From Thermoleophilia bacterium (lineage in GTDB: Bacteria > Actinomycetota > Thermoleophilia > Gaiellales > Gaiellaceae): a stretch of 43,564 bases of DNA. The stretch's first letter is position 1. Each line of letters begins with the position of its first letter. The DNA lies in contig JAICJI010000016.1 in the NCBI GenBank assembly GCA_025928515.1, forward strand, positions 1 through 43,564, in the 5' to 3' direction. Made by a program: the position numbers and the translations under genes. This document shows, piece by piece, positions 31,691-38,318 of the stretch. The notes under the pieces are model-generated. The model saw only the letters and a list, made by a program, of their open reading frames with translations, did not search any database and had not been told where the DNA came from.

Positions 31691-31990
31691 GTGGCGAAAC
31701 GGCGGCGGTTCAGCGAAGAGGGATTCGGCGAGACCGTGCAACGGCTGATGGACGAGCAGGGGGTGACGTACCGGCAGCTCGCCACTCGGACAGGGCTCTC
31801 GGCCGGCTACCTCAACCACCTCGTGCACGGAAATCGGCCCGTGCCGTCCAACGACGTCATGGGCACGCTCGCCAATGCGCTCGAAGTCGAGCCCGAGCAC
31901 TTCCGCGAGTACCGGCTCCGTACGATCACCGAGCGCCTCGAAGCCATGCCCGCGCTCATCGACCGGCTTTACCGACAGCTCAGCAAATAG
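31691..31990 (+). CDS. XRE-family helix-turn-helix regulator
   Basis: 99 aa. A lambda-repressor-like HTH: FGETVQRLMDEQGVTYRQLATRTGLSAGYLNHLVHGNRPVPSNDVMGTLANALEVEPEHF is the five-helix domain, with recognition helix around SAGYLNHLV. A short helical tail (RTITERLEAMPALIDRLYRQL) may form dimers. GTG 31691 directly follows the proS stop, with GGAGG just upstream, so it is cotranscribed with proS. Targets are unknown. The gene is the last before a strong terminator. Confidence 0.85.
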   Translation: MAKRRRFSEEGFGETVQRLMDEQGVTYRQLATRTGLSAGYLNHLVHGNRPVPSNDVMGTLANALEVEPEHFREYRLRTITERLEAMPALIDRLYRQLSK

Positions 31991-31993
31991 CTC

Positions 31994-32010
31994 GCGAAGC
32001 GGAGCTTCGC
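31994..32010 (+). terminator. Small hairpin after the XRE gene
   Basis: GCGAAGC and GCTTCGC pair perfectly around a GGA loop, 4 bp after the XRE stop codon. It precedes the stronger terminator at 32032 and may protect the 3' end. Confidence 0.45.
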
Positions 32011-32031
32011 TCGCTGGGATAACGGAACTGC

Positions 32032-32073
32032 GCGGACGGGAGACACGGTCTCCCGTCCGCTCCGTGCTCTTTT
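32032..32073 (+). terminator. Strong intrinsic terminator of the rpsB-proS-XRE cluster
   Basis: GCGGACGGGAGAC (32032-32044) pairs over all 13 bases with GTCTCCCGTCCGC (32048-32060) around an ACG loop. TCCGTGCTC and a TTTT run (32070-32073) follow. The structure works for plus-strand transcription; on the minus strand no T-run follows. Confidence 0.8.
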
Positions 32074-32201
32074 CGCTTGCAGTCGATGGGCGGGTTGGTT
32101 GTGTTTGTGCGCTCGCGCGCGGCGGCGGCCGGCGCGCGCGGTCCGGCCTCCGGCCAAGCCCGCTGCGCGAGGCTTCGCCTCCGGCCCTTCGGCTTCGCGC
32201 G
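32074..32201. other. GC-rich spacer between convergent transcription units
   Basis: 128 bp between the terminator and the stop of the minus-strand RibD_C gene. It holds low-complexity GC-rich sequence (alternating CG stretches near 32110-32150, repeated CTTCG, a GCGCTAGCGC palindrome at 32199-32208 that includes the RibD_C stop). No reading frame, RNA gene or insertion-sequence end recognised. It may aid termination on the minus strand. Confidence 0.5.
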
Positions 32202-33005
32202 CTAGCGCAGCGAGTAGCGCAGGAAGAGATGGGAGCCGTGCGTCCGCACCGAGCGGAGTCGTCCCGCGACTCGGGTTTGCGGGACGAGCTCGACGCCCTC
32301 GACGAGGCCGAGGCGCGCGGTCGCGGCGCGGCCGGCGAGCACGGGAGAGACAGTGAGGAAAAGCTCGTCGACGAGGCCGGCGGCTACGAAGGAACCGAAC
32401 ATCGAGGGCCCGGCTTCGGTCAGGACGATGGAGCAGCCGCGGCTGCGCAAGACCTCGACCGCGGTGGCCAGGTCGACCGAGTCTCCGTCGTTGACAGCGA
32501 CGACTTCGGTCGCGCCGGGCAGGGCGGCTCGAAGACGAGGGCCGGCGGCTTCGGTCGTGAGGACGAGCGCGCCGGTCTCGAGCACCGGATGGGCCGGGTC
32601 GAGCGAACCCCCGGCGGACACGATGGCGAGCTGCGGTTGCTCGGGCCGGCCGCGCCGGGCGCGAAGCTCGCGGAGGTCTTTCGCTGCCGGCGGGTACGCG
32701 CGGTCGATCCGCCAGGTGCCTTGTGGCGAGGCGAGCAGCGTCCCCGAGCCGACCACGACCGCGTCGGCGCAAGCGCGCACGAGCGCCAGGACGAAGCGGT
32801 CGGCGTCGCTCTCGTCACCGAGGATCGCGTGCGACCGCGGCAGTCGCGGCACGGCGACGACGCCGTCGAGGGACTCGACGAAGTTCGCGACGACGGATGG
32901 CTCGTCGAGGCCGATCGCGCCGCCGTACAGCTCGGCGAGCGCGGTTGGGACATCCCAGCGAAGAAGGTCATCGTCTTCCGCGAGGACCGTGAACGGTTCG
33001 ATCAC
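32202..33005 (-). CDS. RibD C-terminal-domain (DHFR-fold) reductase next to FolE
   Basis: 267 aa stand-alone RibD_C protein without the deaminase domain of RibD. Segments: VVANFVESLDGVVA (start of the NADPH fold), SDADRFVLALVRACADAVVVGSGTLLASPQGTWRID, then GCSIVLTEAGPSMFGSFVAAGLVDELFLTVSPVLAGR. This is the pattern of reductases acting on pterin- or riboflavin-type pyrimidine intermediates (archaeal/fungal-type diaminopyrimidine reductase) or as DHFR-like enzymes. GTG 33005 overlaps the folE stop (GTGA), tying it to folE; this context favours reduction of a pterin over riboflavin synthesis, as inference. It is the last gene of the minus-strand operon. Confidence 0.85.
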   Translation of the reverse strand: MIEPFTVLAEDDDLLRWDVPTALAELYGGAIGLDEPSVVANFVESLDGVVAVPRLPRSHAILGDESDADRFVLALVRACADAVVVGSGTLLASPQGTWRIDRAYPPAAKDLRELRARRGRPEQPQLAIVSAGGSLDPAHPVLETGALVLTTEAAGPRLRAALPGATEVVAVNDGDSVDLATAVEVLRSRGCSIVLTEAGPSMFGSFVAAGLVDELFLTVSPVLAGRAATARLGLVEGVELVPQTRVAGRLRSVRTHGSHLFLRYSLR

Positions 33006-33625
33006 CGCGTCAGCGTAAGGAACTCCGAGCGCAACGAGTCGCTCTCGTCGTAGAGGCCGCGCCAGACCGTCGTCACGGTGACGGAACCGTCCTCCTCGAC
33101 GCCGCGCATCGCGGTGCACATGTGCGCCGCCTCGAGCTTGACCGCGACGCCGCGCGCGCCCGCGAGCTCGCGGAGACCGTCCGCGATCTCCTCCGCGAGC
33201 CGCTCCTGCACCGTGAAACGGCGGGCATAGAGCCGCACAAGGCGCGTGAGCTTCGAGATGCCGAGGATCTCGTCGCCGGCGACATAGCCGATGTGGGCAC
33301 GTCCGTGGAACGGGAGTGCGTGGTGCTCGCAGAGCGCGTAGAACCCGATCGGCCCTTCCACGATCTGCGCGTGGCGCCCTTCGACGCCTTCCGGCCGCTC
33401 GCTCGGGAAGACGGTGCGCAGCTTCGGATCGCCGTCGTAGCCGGCCGTCGCGTCGAAGAGTGCCCGCACGAAACGCCGCGGCGTCTCGCGCGTGCCGGGC
33501 GTGTCGAGATCCAGGCCGAGCGCCTCGAAGATCTCGGCCGCATTGCGTTCGAGGCGCGTCCAGTCCGCGGGCGTAAGGTCGCGCGGCTCGGCGTCGTGGG
33601 CGAGCAGCTCGAAGACGTTGCTCAT
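33002..33625 (-). CDS. folE: GTP cyclohydrolase I
   Basis: 207 aa. Converts GTP to dihydroneopterin triphosphate, the entry to folate and tetrahydropterins. The zinc ligands sit in YALCEHHALPFHGRAHIGY and in AAHMCTAMRGV; other family segments are DTPGTRETPRRFVRALFDATAGYDGDP, GISKLTRLVRLYARRFTVQERLAEEIA and TVWRGLYDE. The fold is the homodecameric T-fold type I. In most actinobacteria folE lies in an ftsH-folE-folP group, whereas here it is in an operon with a sigma/anti-sigma pair and a pterin dehydratase. ATG 33625 overlaps the stop of the preceding gene (ATGA). Confidence 0.96.
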   Translation of the reverse strand: MSNVFELLAHDAEPRDLTPADWTRLERNAAEIFEALGLDLDTPGTRETPRRFVRALFDATAGYDGDPKLRTVFPSERPEGVEGRHAQIVEGPIGFYALCEHHALPFHGRAHIGYVAGDEILGISKLTRLVRLYARRFTVQERLAEEIADGLRELAGARGVAVKLEAAHMCTAMRGVEEDGSVTVTTVWRGLYDESDSLRSEFLTLTR

Positions 33626-34365
33626 GCGACCTCCTCCTGCGGCACTCGTCTGGGGAGGAGCACGAGCGCGATGACGACCAGCTCCGTGAGTGCCAGCCAG
33701 GCGAACGCGAGTGGGTGTCCGAGTGCCATCAACAGTCCAAACGCAGCAAGCTGCGTCGACATGCCGAGATTCGCGAGCAGCGAGACGGCAGACGTCCCGG
33801 CCAGCGCCGGGCGCCGCACGACGATCGCCTCCGCGAGCCGGTCCTGAGGCGCGTACACGAGGCCGTAGACGTGGCGCAGGAGGGCGGTTGCACGGCCGCC
33901 GGCCTCGGGCTCAGCCACTGCCGCGCGGGAGAGCCGCTCGGCGTTGAAGTTGAGGCTGAGGACGCTCGTGAGCGCGAGGAACGCGGCAAGCACGAGCGGC
34001 GCCTGCCCTGCCCGCCAGCCGAGGGCGGCGAACAGCCCCGCATTCACGAGCAGATCGACCTCGGAGTCCAGATAGCGGCCGAAGGCGCTGACACGGCCGG
34101 TGAGCCTGGCCAGCTGGCCGTCTGCGTTGTCGAGCAGCGTCTTCAGCTGGACGAGCAACGCGGCCGCGAGCAGAGAGCCGCGCCCAAGCTCGACCGCAGC
34201 TGCGACGCCCGCGACCCCCGCGGCGGCAACGACGACCGGAGGCGGCACGCGGAGTCGTGCGAAGACGAGCACGAGCGGATGCGCGAGCGGCCGAAAGACC
34301 CTCTCGCACACGAGCTCGGACCCGCGCCGCGGCTTCCGCGACCGGGTCAAGGCGCTAGACCGCAA
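33622..34365 (-). CDS. CDP-alcohol phosphatidyltransferase family membrane protein
   Basis: About 247 aa with five or six membrane segments. The family signature D-x2-DG-x2-AR-x8-G-x3-D-x3-D is complete in DNADGQLARLTGRVSAFGRYLDSEVDLL. It would transfer a phosphatidyl (or related) group from a CDP-activated donor to an alcohol such as inositol or glycerol phosphate; the acceptor cannot be told. It sits between an oxidoreductase and folE, an unusual place. The start is uncertain: TTG 34365 overlaps the oxidoreductase stop by 11 bases; the GTG inside ELVCERVF (~34310) would also give a full membrane domain. Confidence 0.87.
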   Translation of the reverse strand: MRSSALTRSRKPRRGSELVCERVFRPLAHPLVLVFARLRVPPPVVVAAAGVAGVAAAVELGRGSLLAAALLVQLKTLLDNADGQLARLTGRVSAFGRYLDSEVDLLVNAGLFAALGWRAGQAPLVLAAFLALTSVLSLNFNAERLSRAAVAEPEAGGRATALLRHVYGLVYAPQDRLAEAIVVRRPALAGTSAVSLLANLGMSTQLAAFGLLMALGHPLAFAWLALTELVVIALVLLPRRVPQEEVA

Positions 34366-35494
34366 GGGCGCCTTCCCCGGCGACGATCAGCTCGCGGGCC
34401 GCGTCGAGCTTGTCCCAGACGTTCCAGAGCAGGACGCCGCGCGGGCGCCCGTCCTCGACGTAGGTGACGACGCCTTTGCGGAACGGCTCCTGCCAGTCCT
34501 CGAGGGCCTCGAGCCGCGAGTCGACGAGCCCGACCGCCTCGTACCCGAGGTCGAAGAGATCGGAGTAGAAGAACGGCAGGTGGTCGTACGGCTTGTCCGC
34601 CCCGGCCATGTTGGCGCCCACCGCGTGCCCGTGGCTGTTCGCGTGATCCTCGTGCTCGATCCTCAACGCGATGCCCAGCGCCGCGACCGGGAAGCGAGCG
34701 ACGTCGCCGGCGGCGAAGACGTCGTCGTGACTGGGGACGCGCCCGTACTCGTCCACCACGATTCCGTCGTTCACCTCGAGGCCCGCTGCCTCCGCAAGCT
34801 CCGTGTCGGCGACGACGCCGAGGCCCGCGACGACGGCGTCGGCCTCGATGTCGAGGCCGGACTGCGTCTGCACCCGGTCGCCCGAGGCCGAGGAGACCAT
34901 CTCGCCCGCGAGCACCTCGATGCCCTTCTCGCGGTAGTAGTCGGTGACCGAGGCAGACAGGTCGGCCGGGAAGAGGCGGTGGCCGATCCCGGGCTCCGGG
35001 AAGAGCATCGTGACGCGGCAGCCGTTGCCGTCGAGGCTGGCCGCGAGCTCCGAGCCGATGAACCCACCGCCGATCACGACCACGTGCGCCCCGTCGCCCG
35101 CGACCTCGCGCAGACGGCGATAGTCGGCGAGATCGCGGAACCACACGACACCCTCGGCGCCCGGGATCTCCCGTGGGCGTGCGCCGGTCGCGAGCAGGAG
35201 CTTTTCCCACGAGTACTCCTCACCGGCGTCGTCCGTCGCGGTGTGCGCAGCCAGATCGAGCGAGACGATGCGGCGGCCGGTGACGAGCTCGGCGCCCTCG
35301 GCCGGCTCACGCCAAAGCTTCTCCTCGGGAGCGCCCTGCCACAGGCCCTTCGTGAGCAGCGGCCGCTTGTACGGCGGGCTGGGATCGGCGCCGACGAGCG
35401 TGATCGAGCCGTCGGAGTCGTGCTCCCGGATCCCCTTGGCAGCCATGTCGCCGGTCATGCCGGCGCCGACGATGAGGTACTTGGTCGTGTGCAT
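34355..35494 (-). CDS. FAD-dependent pyridine nucleotide-disulfide-type oxidoreductase (ferredoxin/rubredoxin reductase-like)
   Basis: 379 aa. FAD site YLIVGAGMTGDMAAKGI at the N-terminus, NAD(P) site HVVVIGGGFIGSELAASL in the middle, and the second FAD motif DDVFAAGDVARFP. There is no CxxxxC disulfide pair after the first motif, which points to the ferredoxin-reductase/AIF-like branch that passes electrons from NAD(P)H to a small redox protein. The C-terminal domain (PFFYSDLFDLGYEAVG) is typical of that group. ATG 35494 follows a GAGGCC sequence 13 bp after the anti-sigma stop. A role in keeping pterins reduced is possible from its neighbours but is inference. Confidence 0.9.
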   Translation of the reverse strand: MHTTKYLIVGAGMTGDMAAKGIREHDSDGSITLVGADPSPPYKRPLLTKGLWQGAPEEKLWREPAEGAELVTGRRIVSLDLAAHTATDDAGEEYSWEKLLLATGARPREIPGAEGVVWFRDLADYRRLREVAGDGAHVVVIGGGFIGSELAASLDGNGCRVTMLFPEPGIGHRLFPADLSASVTDYYREKGIEVLAGEMVSSASGDRVQTQSGLDIEADAVVAGLGVVADTELAEAAGLEVNDGIVVDEYGRVPSHDDVFAAGDVARFPVAALGIALRIEHEDHANSHGHAVGANMAGADKPYDHLPFFYSDLFDLGYEAVGLVDSRLEALEDWQEPFRKGVVTYVEDGRPRGVLLWNVWDKLDAARELIVAGEGALAV

Positions 35495-35507
35495 CTCTAG
35501 GCCTCTT

Positions 35508-35741
35508 TCAGGAGGAGGAATCGAGCTCGAGCAGCGCACGGAGGCTTTCGTGCTCCTCCGCGCAGGCAGGGCAGCCGACGAGGTGGGCCCGCAAGCCGGG
35601 GACGAGCGTGTCCGCCGGGGCACCGGCGAGCTCGAGCTCGACGTAGCGATCGAGTTGCTCGAAGCACTCGTCGCAGCCGATCTCCGGCTCGCCGCTACCG
35701 AGCAGGCGCAGCAGGGTTGGATCGAGGTCGCGTCCGGTCAT
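35508..35741 (-). CDS. Zinc-binding anti-sigma factor (ZAS type)
   Basis: 77 aa. Metal-binding pattern: a Cys pair in EIGCDECFEQL and H-x3-C-x2-C in LRAHLVGCPACAEEHE, as in zinc anti-sigma factors of the RsrA/ChrR-like group. No membrane segment, so it is soluble, and redox or metal state of the Cys residues may control sigma release. ATG 35741 overlaps the sigma gene's stop by four bases (ATGA), the usual coupling for a sigma/anti-sigma pair. Its own stop lies 13 bp before the oxidoreductase start. Confidence 0.85.
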   Translation of the reverse strand: MTGRDLDPTLLRLLGSGEPEIGCDECFEQLDRYVELELAGAPADTLVPGLRAHLVGCPACAEEHESLRALLELDSSS

Positions 35742-36388
35742 TCGTTCGCCTCCGGGAATCCCGCCGCGGCGACATGGGATCGCAGCCGCCGGCGCGCGTC
35801 GTGGAGCAGCTTGTAGAGCGCGTTCCGGTTCGAGTCGAGGCGCTCGGCGAGCACGTCGATGGGCACGCCTTCGAGCACCGACGCGACGAGTACCTGCCGC
35901 TGTCTGGGCGTGAGCGCTGTGCGGATCCCGTCCCGCACCGCTGCGAGCAACGCGGCGTTCTCCGCGTCGTCGTCCGGCCCGGGGCCGGCGTGCGCGAGGC
36001 TCTCCCACTGCTCCGGCTCGAGCGTGACCTCGCGGTCGCGCCACGCGCGGCGGCGCACCTTCACCGAGGCCTCCAGCAACGCGAACTTGTACGCCCACGT
36101 GCGGAAGCTGCTCTCACCGCGGAAGTCCGGGAGCCGGCGCAGAACCGAGACGGCGGCGTCGTCGGCGGCATCCTGTGCGAGCTCGTCCAGCTCTGCCGCG
36201 GAAAGCTGGGGGATCGACCCACGCCGCCGGAACACCTCGAACCGAGCAGCTCGCAGGAGCAGCCCGTGTAGCCGGGCCACGGCCTCGTCGCGCGTGGCGC
36301 CGTCCGCGTGCAGGTCGAGGTGCCACTCCTCGAGGCCGGGGGCTGGTGCGAGCGCGCTCACATCAGGATTAGTGTCGCCGGGCGGCAC
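35738..36388 (-). CDS. ECF-type RNA polymerase sigma factor
   Basis: 216 aa. Region 2: ELDELAQDAADDAAVSVLRRLPDFRGESSFRTWAYKFALLEASVKVRRR, with WAYKFALLEA as the -10-recognition helix. Region 4: LTPRQRQVLVASVLEGVPIDVLAERLDSNRNALYKLLHDARRRL, a clear HTH. The N-terminal ~60 residues are an extra, partly acidic stretch. It is followed by its overlapping zinc anti-sigma gene. GTG 36388 is preceded by GAAGGT. It most likely controls its own operon, which includes the downstream redox and pterin genes. Confidence 0.9.
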   Translation of the reverse strand: MPPGDTNPDVSALAPAPGLEEWHLDLHADGATRDEAVARLHGLLLRAARFEVFRRRGSIPQLSAAELDELAQDAADDAAVSVLRRLPDFRGESSFRTWAYKFALLEASVKVRRRAWRDREVTLEPEQWESLAHAGPGPDDDAENAALLAAVRDGIRTALTPRQRQVLVASVLEGVPIDVLAERLDSNRNALYKLLHDARRRLRSHVAAAGFPEANE

Positions 36389-36418
36389 GGTCTTACCTTC
36401 TACCGCCGCGGCTGCGCG

Positions 36419-36658
36419 CTATGCGGCGGCAAGGGCGGACGTCCGTTCCGCCATCTCGCGATCCTTCGCGGTGATCCCGCCGGCCGAGTGCGTGCTCCAC
36501 GAAACGGTGACCCTGCGGTACCGGATGTCGATGTCCGGATGGTGATCTTCGGTTTCCGCCAGCTCGGCGAGCCGATCGACGAACTCGATCGCGGCGGGAA
36601 ACGACGGGAGCTCGAACTCCCGCACGAGCGCGTTGTCCTGCTCCTGCCAGTCGTCCAT
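36419..36658 (-). CDS. phhB: 4a-hydroxytetrahydrobiopterin dehydratase (pterin-4a-carbinolamine dehydratase)
   Basis: 79 aa, a typical PCD monomer but slightly short. The signature EDHHPDIDIRYRRVTVSWSTHSAGGITAKD carries the catalytic His pair and the THSAGG/GIT segment. PCD recycles the 4a-carbinolamine pterin formed by aromatic amino-acid hydroxylases. No hydroxylase gene is present in the window. ATG 36658 is the only start that fits the family N-terminus, 6 nt after an AATAGT hexamer; the long frame to 37354 overlaps another gene. It is the first gene of the seven-gene minus-strand operon, 30 bp before the sigma gene. Confidence 0.92.
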   Translation of the reverse strand: MDDWQEQDNALVREFELPSFPAAIEFVDRLAELAETEDHHPDIDIRYRRVTVSWSTHSAGGITAKDREMAERTSALAAA

Positions 36659-36664
36659 GCCAGC

Positions 36665-36670
36665 ACTATT
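36665..36670 (-). promoter_or_regulatory. Putative -10 element AATAGT for the pterin/sigma operon
   Basis: Read on the minus strand, AATAGT ends 6 nt before ATG 36658, with no ribosome binding site. The 63-bp gap to the divergent sigma gene also contains GGGAATTGG on the minus strand, which could be an upstream box, but no matched pair is clear. Confidence 0.35.
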
Positions 36671-36721
36671 CCAATTCCCGGGACGCGCAAGCGGCGCTCG
36701 TCCGTAGAAGACTGTGAAGGA

Positions 36722-37246
36722 GTGCGTGAACCGAGTGACCGGGACCTCGTACGGAAGGCGCGGCGCGGCGACCGCGAGGCTGCCGCTTTGCTGTTTCGCC
36801 GCTACTGGCGCGACGCGTGGCGCGCCGCCTTCGCAATCACCGGAAGACGCTCGCTTGCGGACGACGTGGCCGCGGACGGGTTCGAGCGGGCGTTCGCTGC
36901 GCTCGGGCGGTTCGACGAGCGCCGCCCGTTCGGGCCGTGGCTGCATCGGATCGTGGCCAACCGCGCCCTCGACCTCCTGCGGGCCGAGCGCCGCCTGTCC
37001 GACGAGGAGCTGCCCGATCTGCCGGACGTTGCCCCCATCCACGCTTCCGGAGACCACGGACTGCTGGCCGTGGTCGCGGCGCTGTCGCTCGAACGGCGTG
37101 TGGTGGTCGTCCTGCGTTATGGGGTCGGCATGACGCCGAAGCAGATCGCCGCCGCGCTCGATCTCCCGGTGGGAACCGTCAACTCCCGCCTCGCGCGTGC
37201 CCTGGAGCAGCTCCGTGAGTCGGTGGAGGTCGAGCATGTCGAGTGA
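36722..37246 (+). CDS. ECF RNA polymerase sigma factor (second module)
   Basis: About 174 aa. Region 2: DREAAALLFRRYWRDAWRAAFAITGRRSLADDVAADGFERAFAALGRFD, then PFGPWLHRIVANRALDLLRAERR; region 4: LSLERRVVVVLRYGVGMTPKQIAAALDLPVGTVNSRLARALEQLRE. The start is taken as GTG 36722, right after GAAGGA; longer frames reach back into the opposite-strand PCD gene. The stop overlaps the next gene, a membrane-anchored probable anti-sigma, by 11 bases. It diverges from the other sigma operon. Confidence 0.9.
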   Translation: MREPSDRDLVRKARRGDREAAALLFRRYWRDAWRAAFAITGRRSLADDVAADGFERAFAALGRFDERRPFGPWLHRIVANRALDLLRAERRLSDEELPDLPDVAPIHASGDHGLLAVVAALSLERRVVVVLRYGVGMTPKQIAAALDLPVGTVNSRLARALEQLRESVEVEHVE

Positions 37247-38318
37247 GCTCGAGCAGCGGCTCGAGGCGATGCTGGCCGACGCCCCGGAGCCCGAAGCGGG
37301 AGCGGGGGAGGAGGCGCTGCACCGCGCGCTGCGCGCACTCCATCCGGTCCACACGCCTCGCCGCGGGTTGCGCGGCGCGGTCCTCGCCTTTGCGACGGTT
37401 GTCGTCCTCCTCGTGATCGCTGCGGGCTCCCTCGGTGCTGCGGGCGCGCTTCACGTCAGCATCGGCGCAAAGCCGAAAGAGCCCTCGCCGATGACGGAAC
37501 TGATGCGCCCGAAGGGCTCGAACGGGGTCGCAGCAATCATTGACGGACGGCTCTCCGTGGTCACGAAAGACGGCTTGCACCTGCAAGGTAAGGCCGTCAG
37601 CGCAGCGGCCCTGTCCCCACGAGCGCTCTACGTGGCTGCGGGCGTCCGCGACTCCCTCGTCGCAATGGCGCCGAACGGGCGCATAGCCTGGTCGCGTCCG
37701 GCCGGCGGAAAGGTGGTCGCCGTTGCCTGGGCGCCCGACGGCTTCCGGATCGCGTACGTCGTCCACGCCGGGCGTCGCTTCGTGCTGCACGTCATCTATG
37801 GGAACGGAGTCAACGACAAGATGATCGACCGCTCTGCGCGGGCCGTGAGGCCCTCGTGGCGGGCCGACTCCCTCGCGTTTGCCTACGTCGGCGGAGGCGG
37901 CCGGGCGGTCGTCTACGACGTCGGCCACCGGCGGCACATCCTCGTCGGAAGCGCGGCTCCGGTCACGCGGGTCGCGTTTGCGCCGGTGGGCAAGATGCTC
38001 CTCGTCGCCACGCCTGGGGCCATGGTTCTCGATGGGAAGACCCTCGCCACCGGGGAGATCGAAGCGATCGGGTGGTTGCACGGCCGCCCCTCCGCTGCAC
38101 TCGAAGAGAGCGTGAGGCCGCCACTCGTCCGCGCCTATACGCGCGCCGGCCGGCCCCTCGAAGGCTTTCGCGTGCCGGGCAGGGTAATCGCGCTGACCGG
38201 CGGCCTCGTGGTCGCGCGGGAACAGCACAAGATCCTCGCCGGCTGGCGAACGAAGACCGTCAGCACCCTGCTCAAGGTCGGGCCGACCGCGTCGGTCGAC
38301 GATGTCTCAATCGGCTAG
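37236..38318 (+). CDS. Probable membrane anti-sigma factor with extracytoplasmic beta-propeller
   Basis: 360 aa. N-terminal cytoplasmic part (1-50, acidic, MSSELEQRLEAMLADAPEPE, the place of an anti-sigma domain), one membrane segment (GAVLAFATVVVLLVIAAGSLGAAGAL), and a C-terminal ~260-residue domain of repeated beta-strands with LSPRALYVAAG, VAWAPDGFRIAYV and VAFAPVGKMLLVAT, a TolB/WD40-type propeller outside the membrane. The propeller would sense an extracellular or envelope signal. ATG 37236 has GGAGG 6-7 bases upstream inside the sigma gene and overlaps its stop, so sigma and anti-sigma are coupled. No zinc motif seen. Confidence 0.75.
   Translation: MSSELEQRLEAMLADAPEPEAGAGEEALHRALRALHPVHTPRRGLRGAVLAFATVVVLLVIAAGSLGAAGALHVSIGAKPKEPSPMTELMRPKGSNGVAAIIDGRLSVVTKDGLHLQGKAVSAAALSPRALYVAAGVRDSLVAMAPNGRIAWSRPAGGKVVAVAWAPDGFRIAYVVHAGRRFVLHVIYGNGVNDKMIDRSARAVRPSWRADSLAFAYVGGGGRAVVYDVGHRRHILVGSAAPVTRVAFAPVGKMLLVATPGAMVLDGKTLATGEIEAIGWLHGRPSAALEESVRPPLVRAYTRAGRPLEGFRVPGRVIALTGGLVVAREQHKILAGWRTKTVSTLLKVGPTASVDDVSIG

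Noticed and set aside
32074-32201. GC-rich repeats as insertion-sequence ends, REP or CRISPR-like repeats
   Set aside because: No regular spacing, no direct repeats of constant length and no transposase frame.
31875-33847. Long plus-strand frames opposite RibD_C and FolE
   Set aside because: Both opposite genes have firm family motifs; the plus frames are charge-rich shadows.
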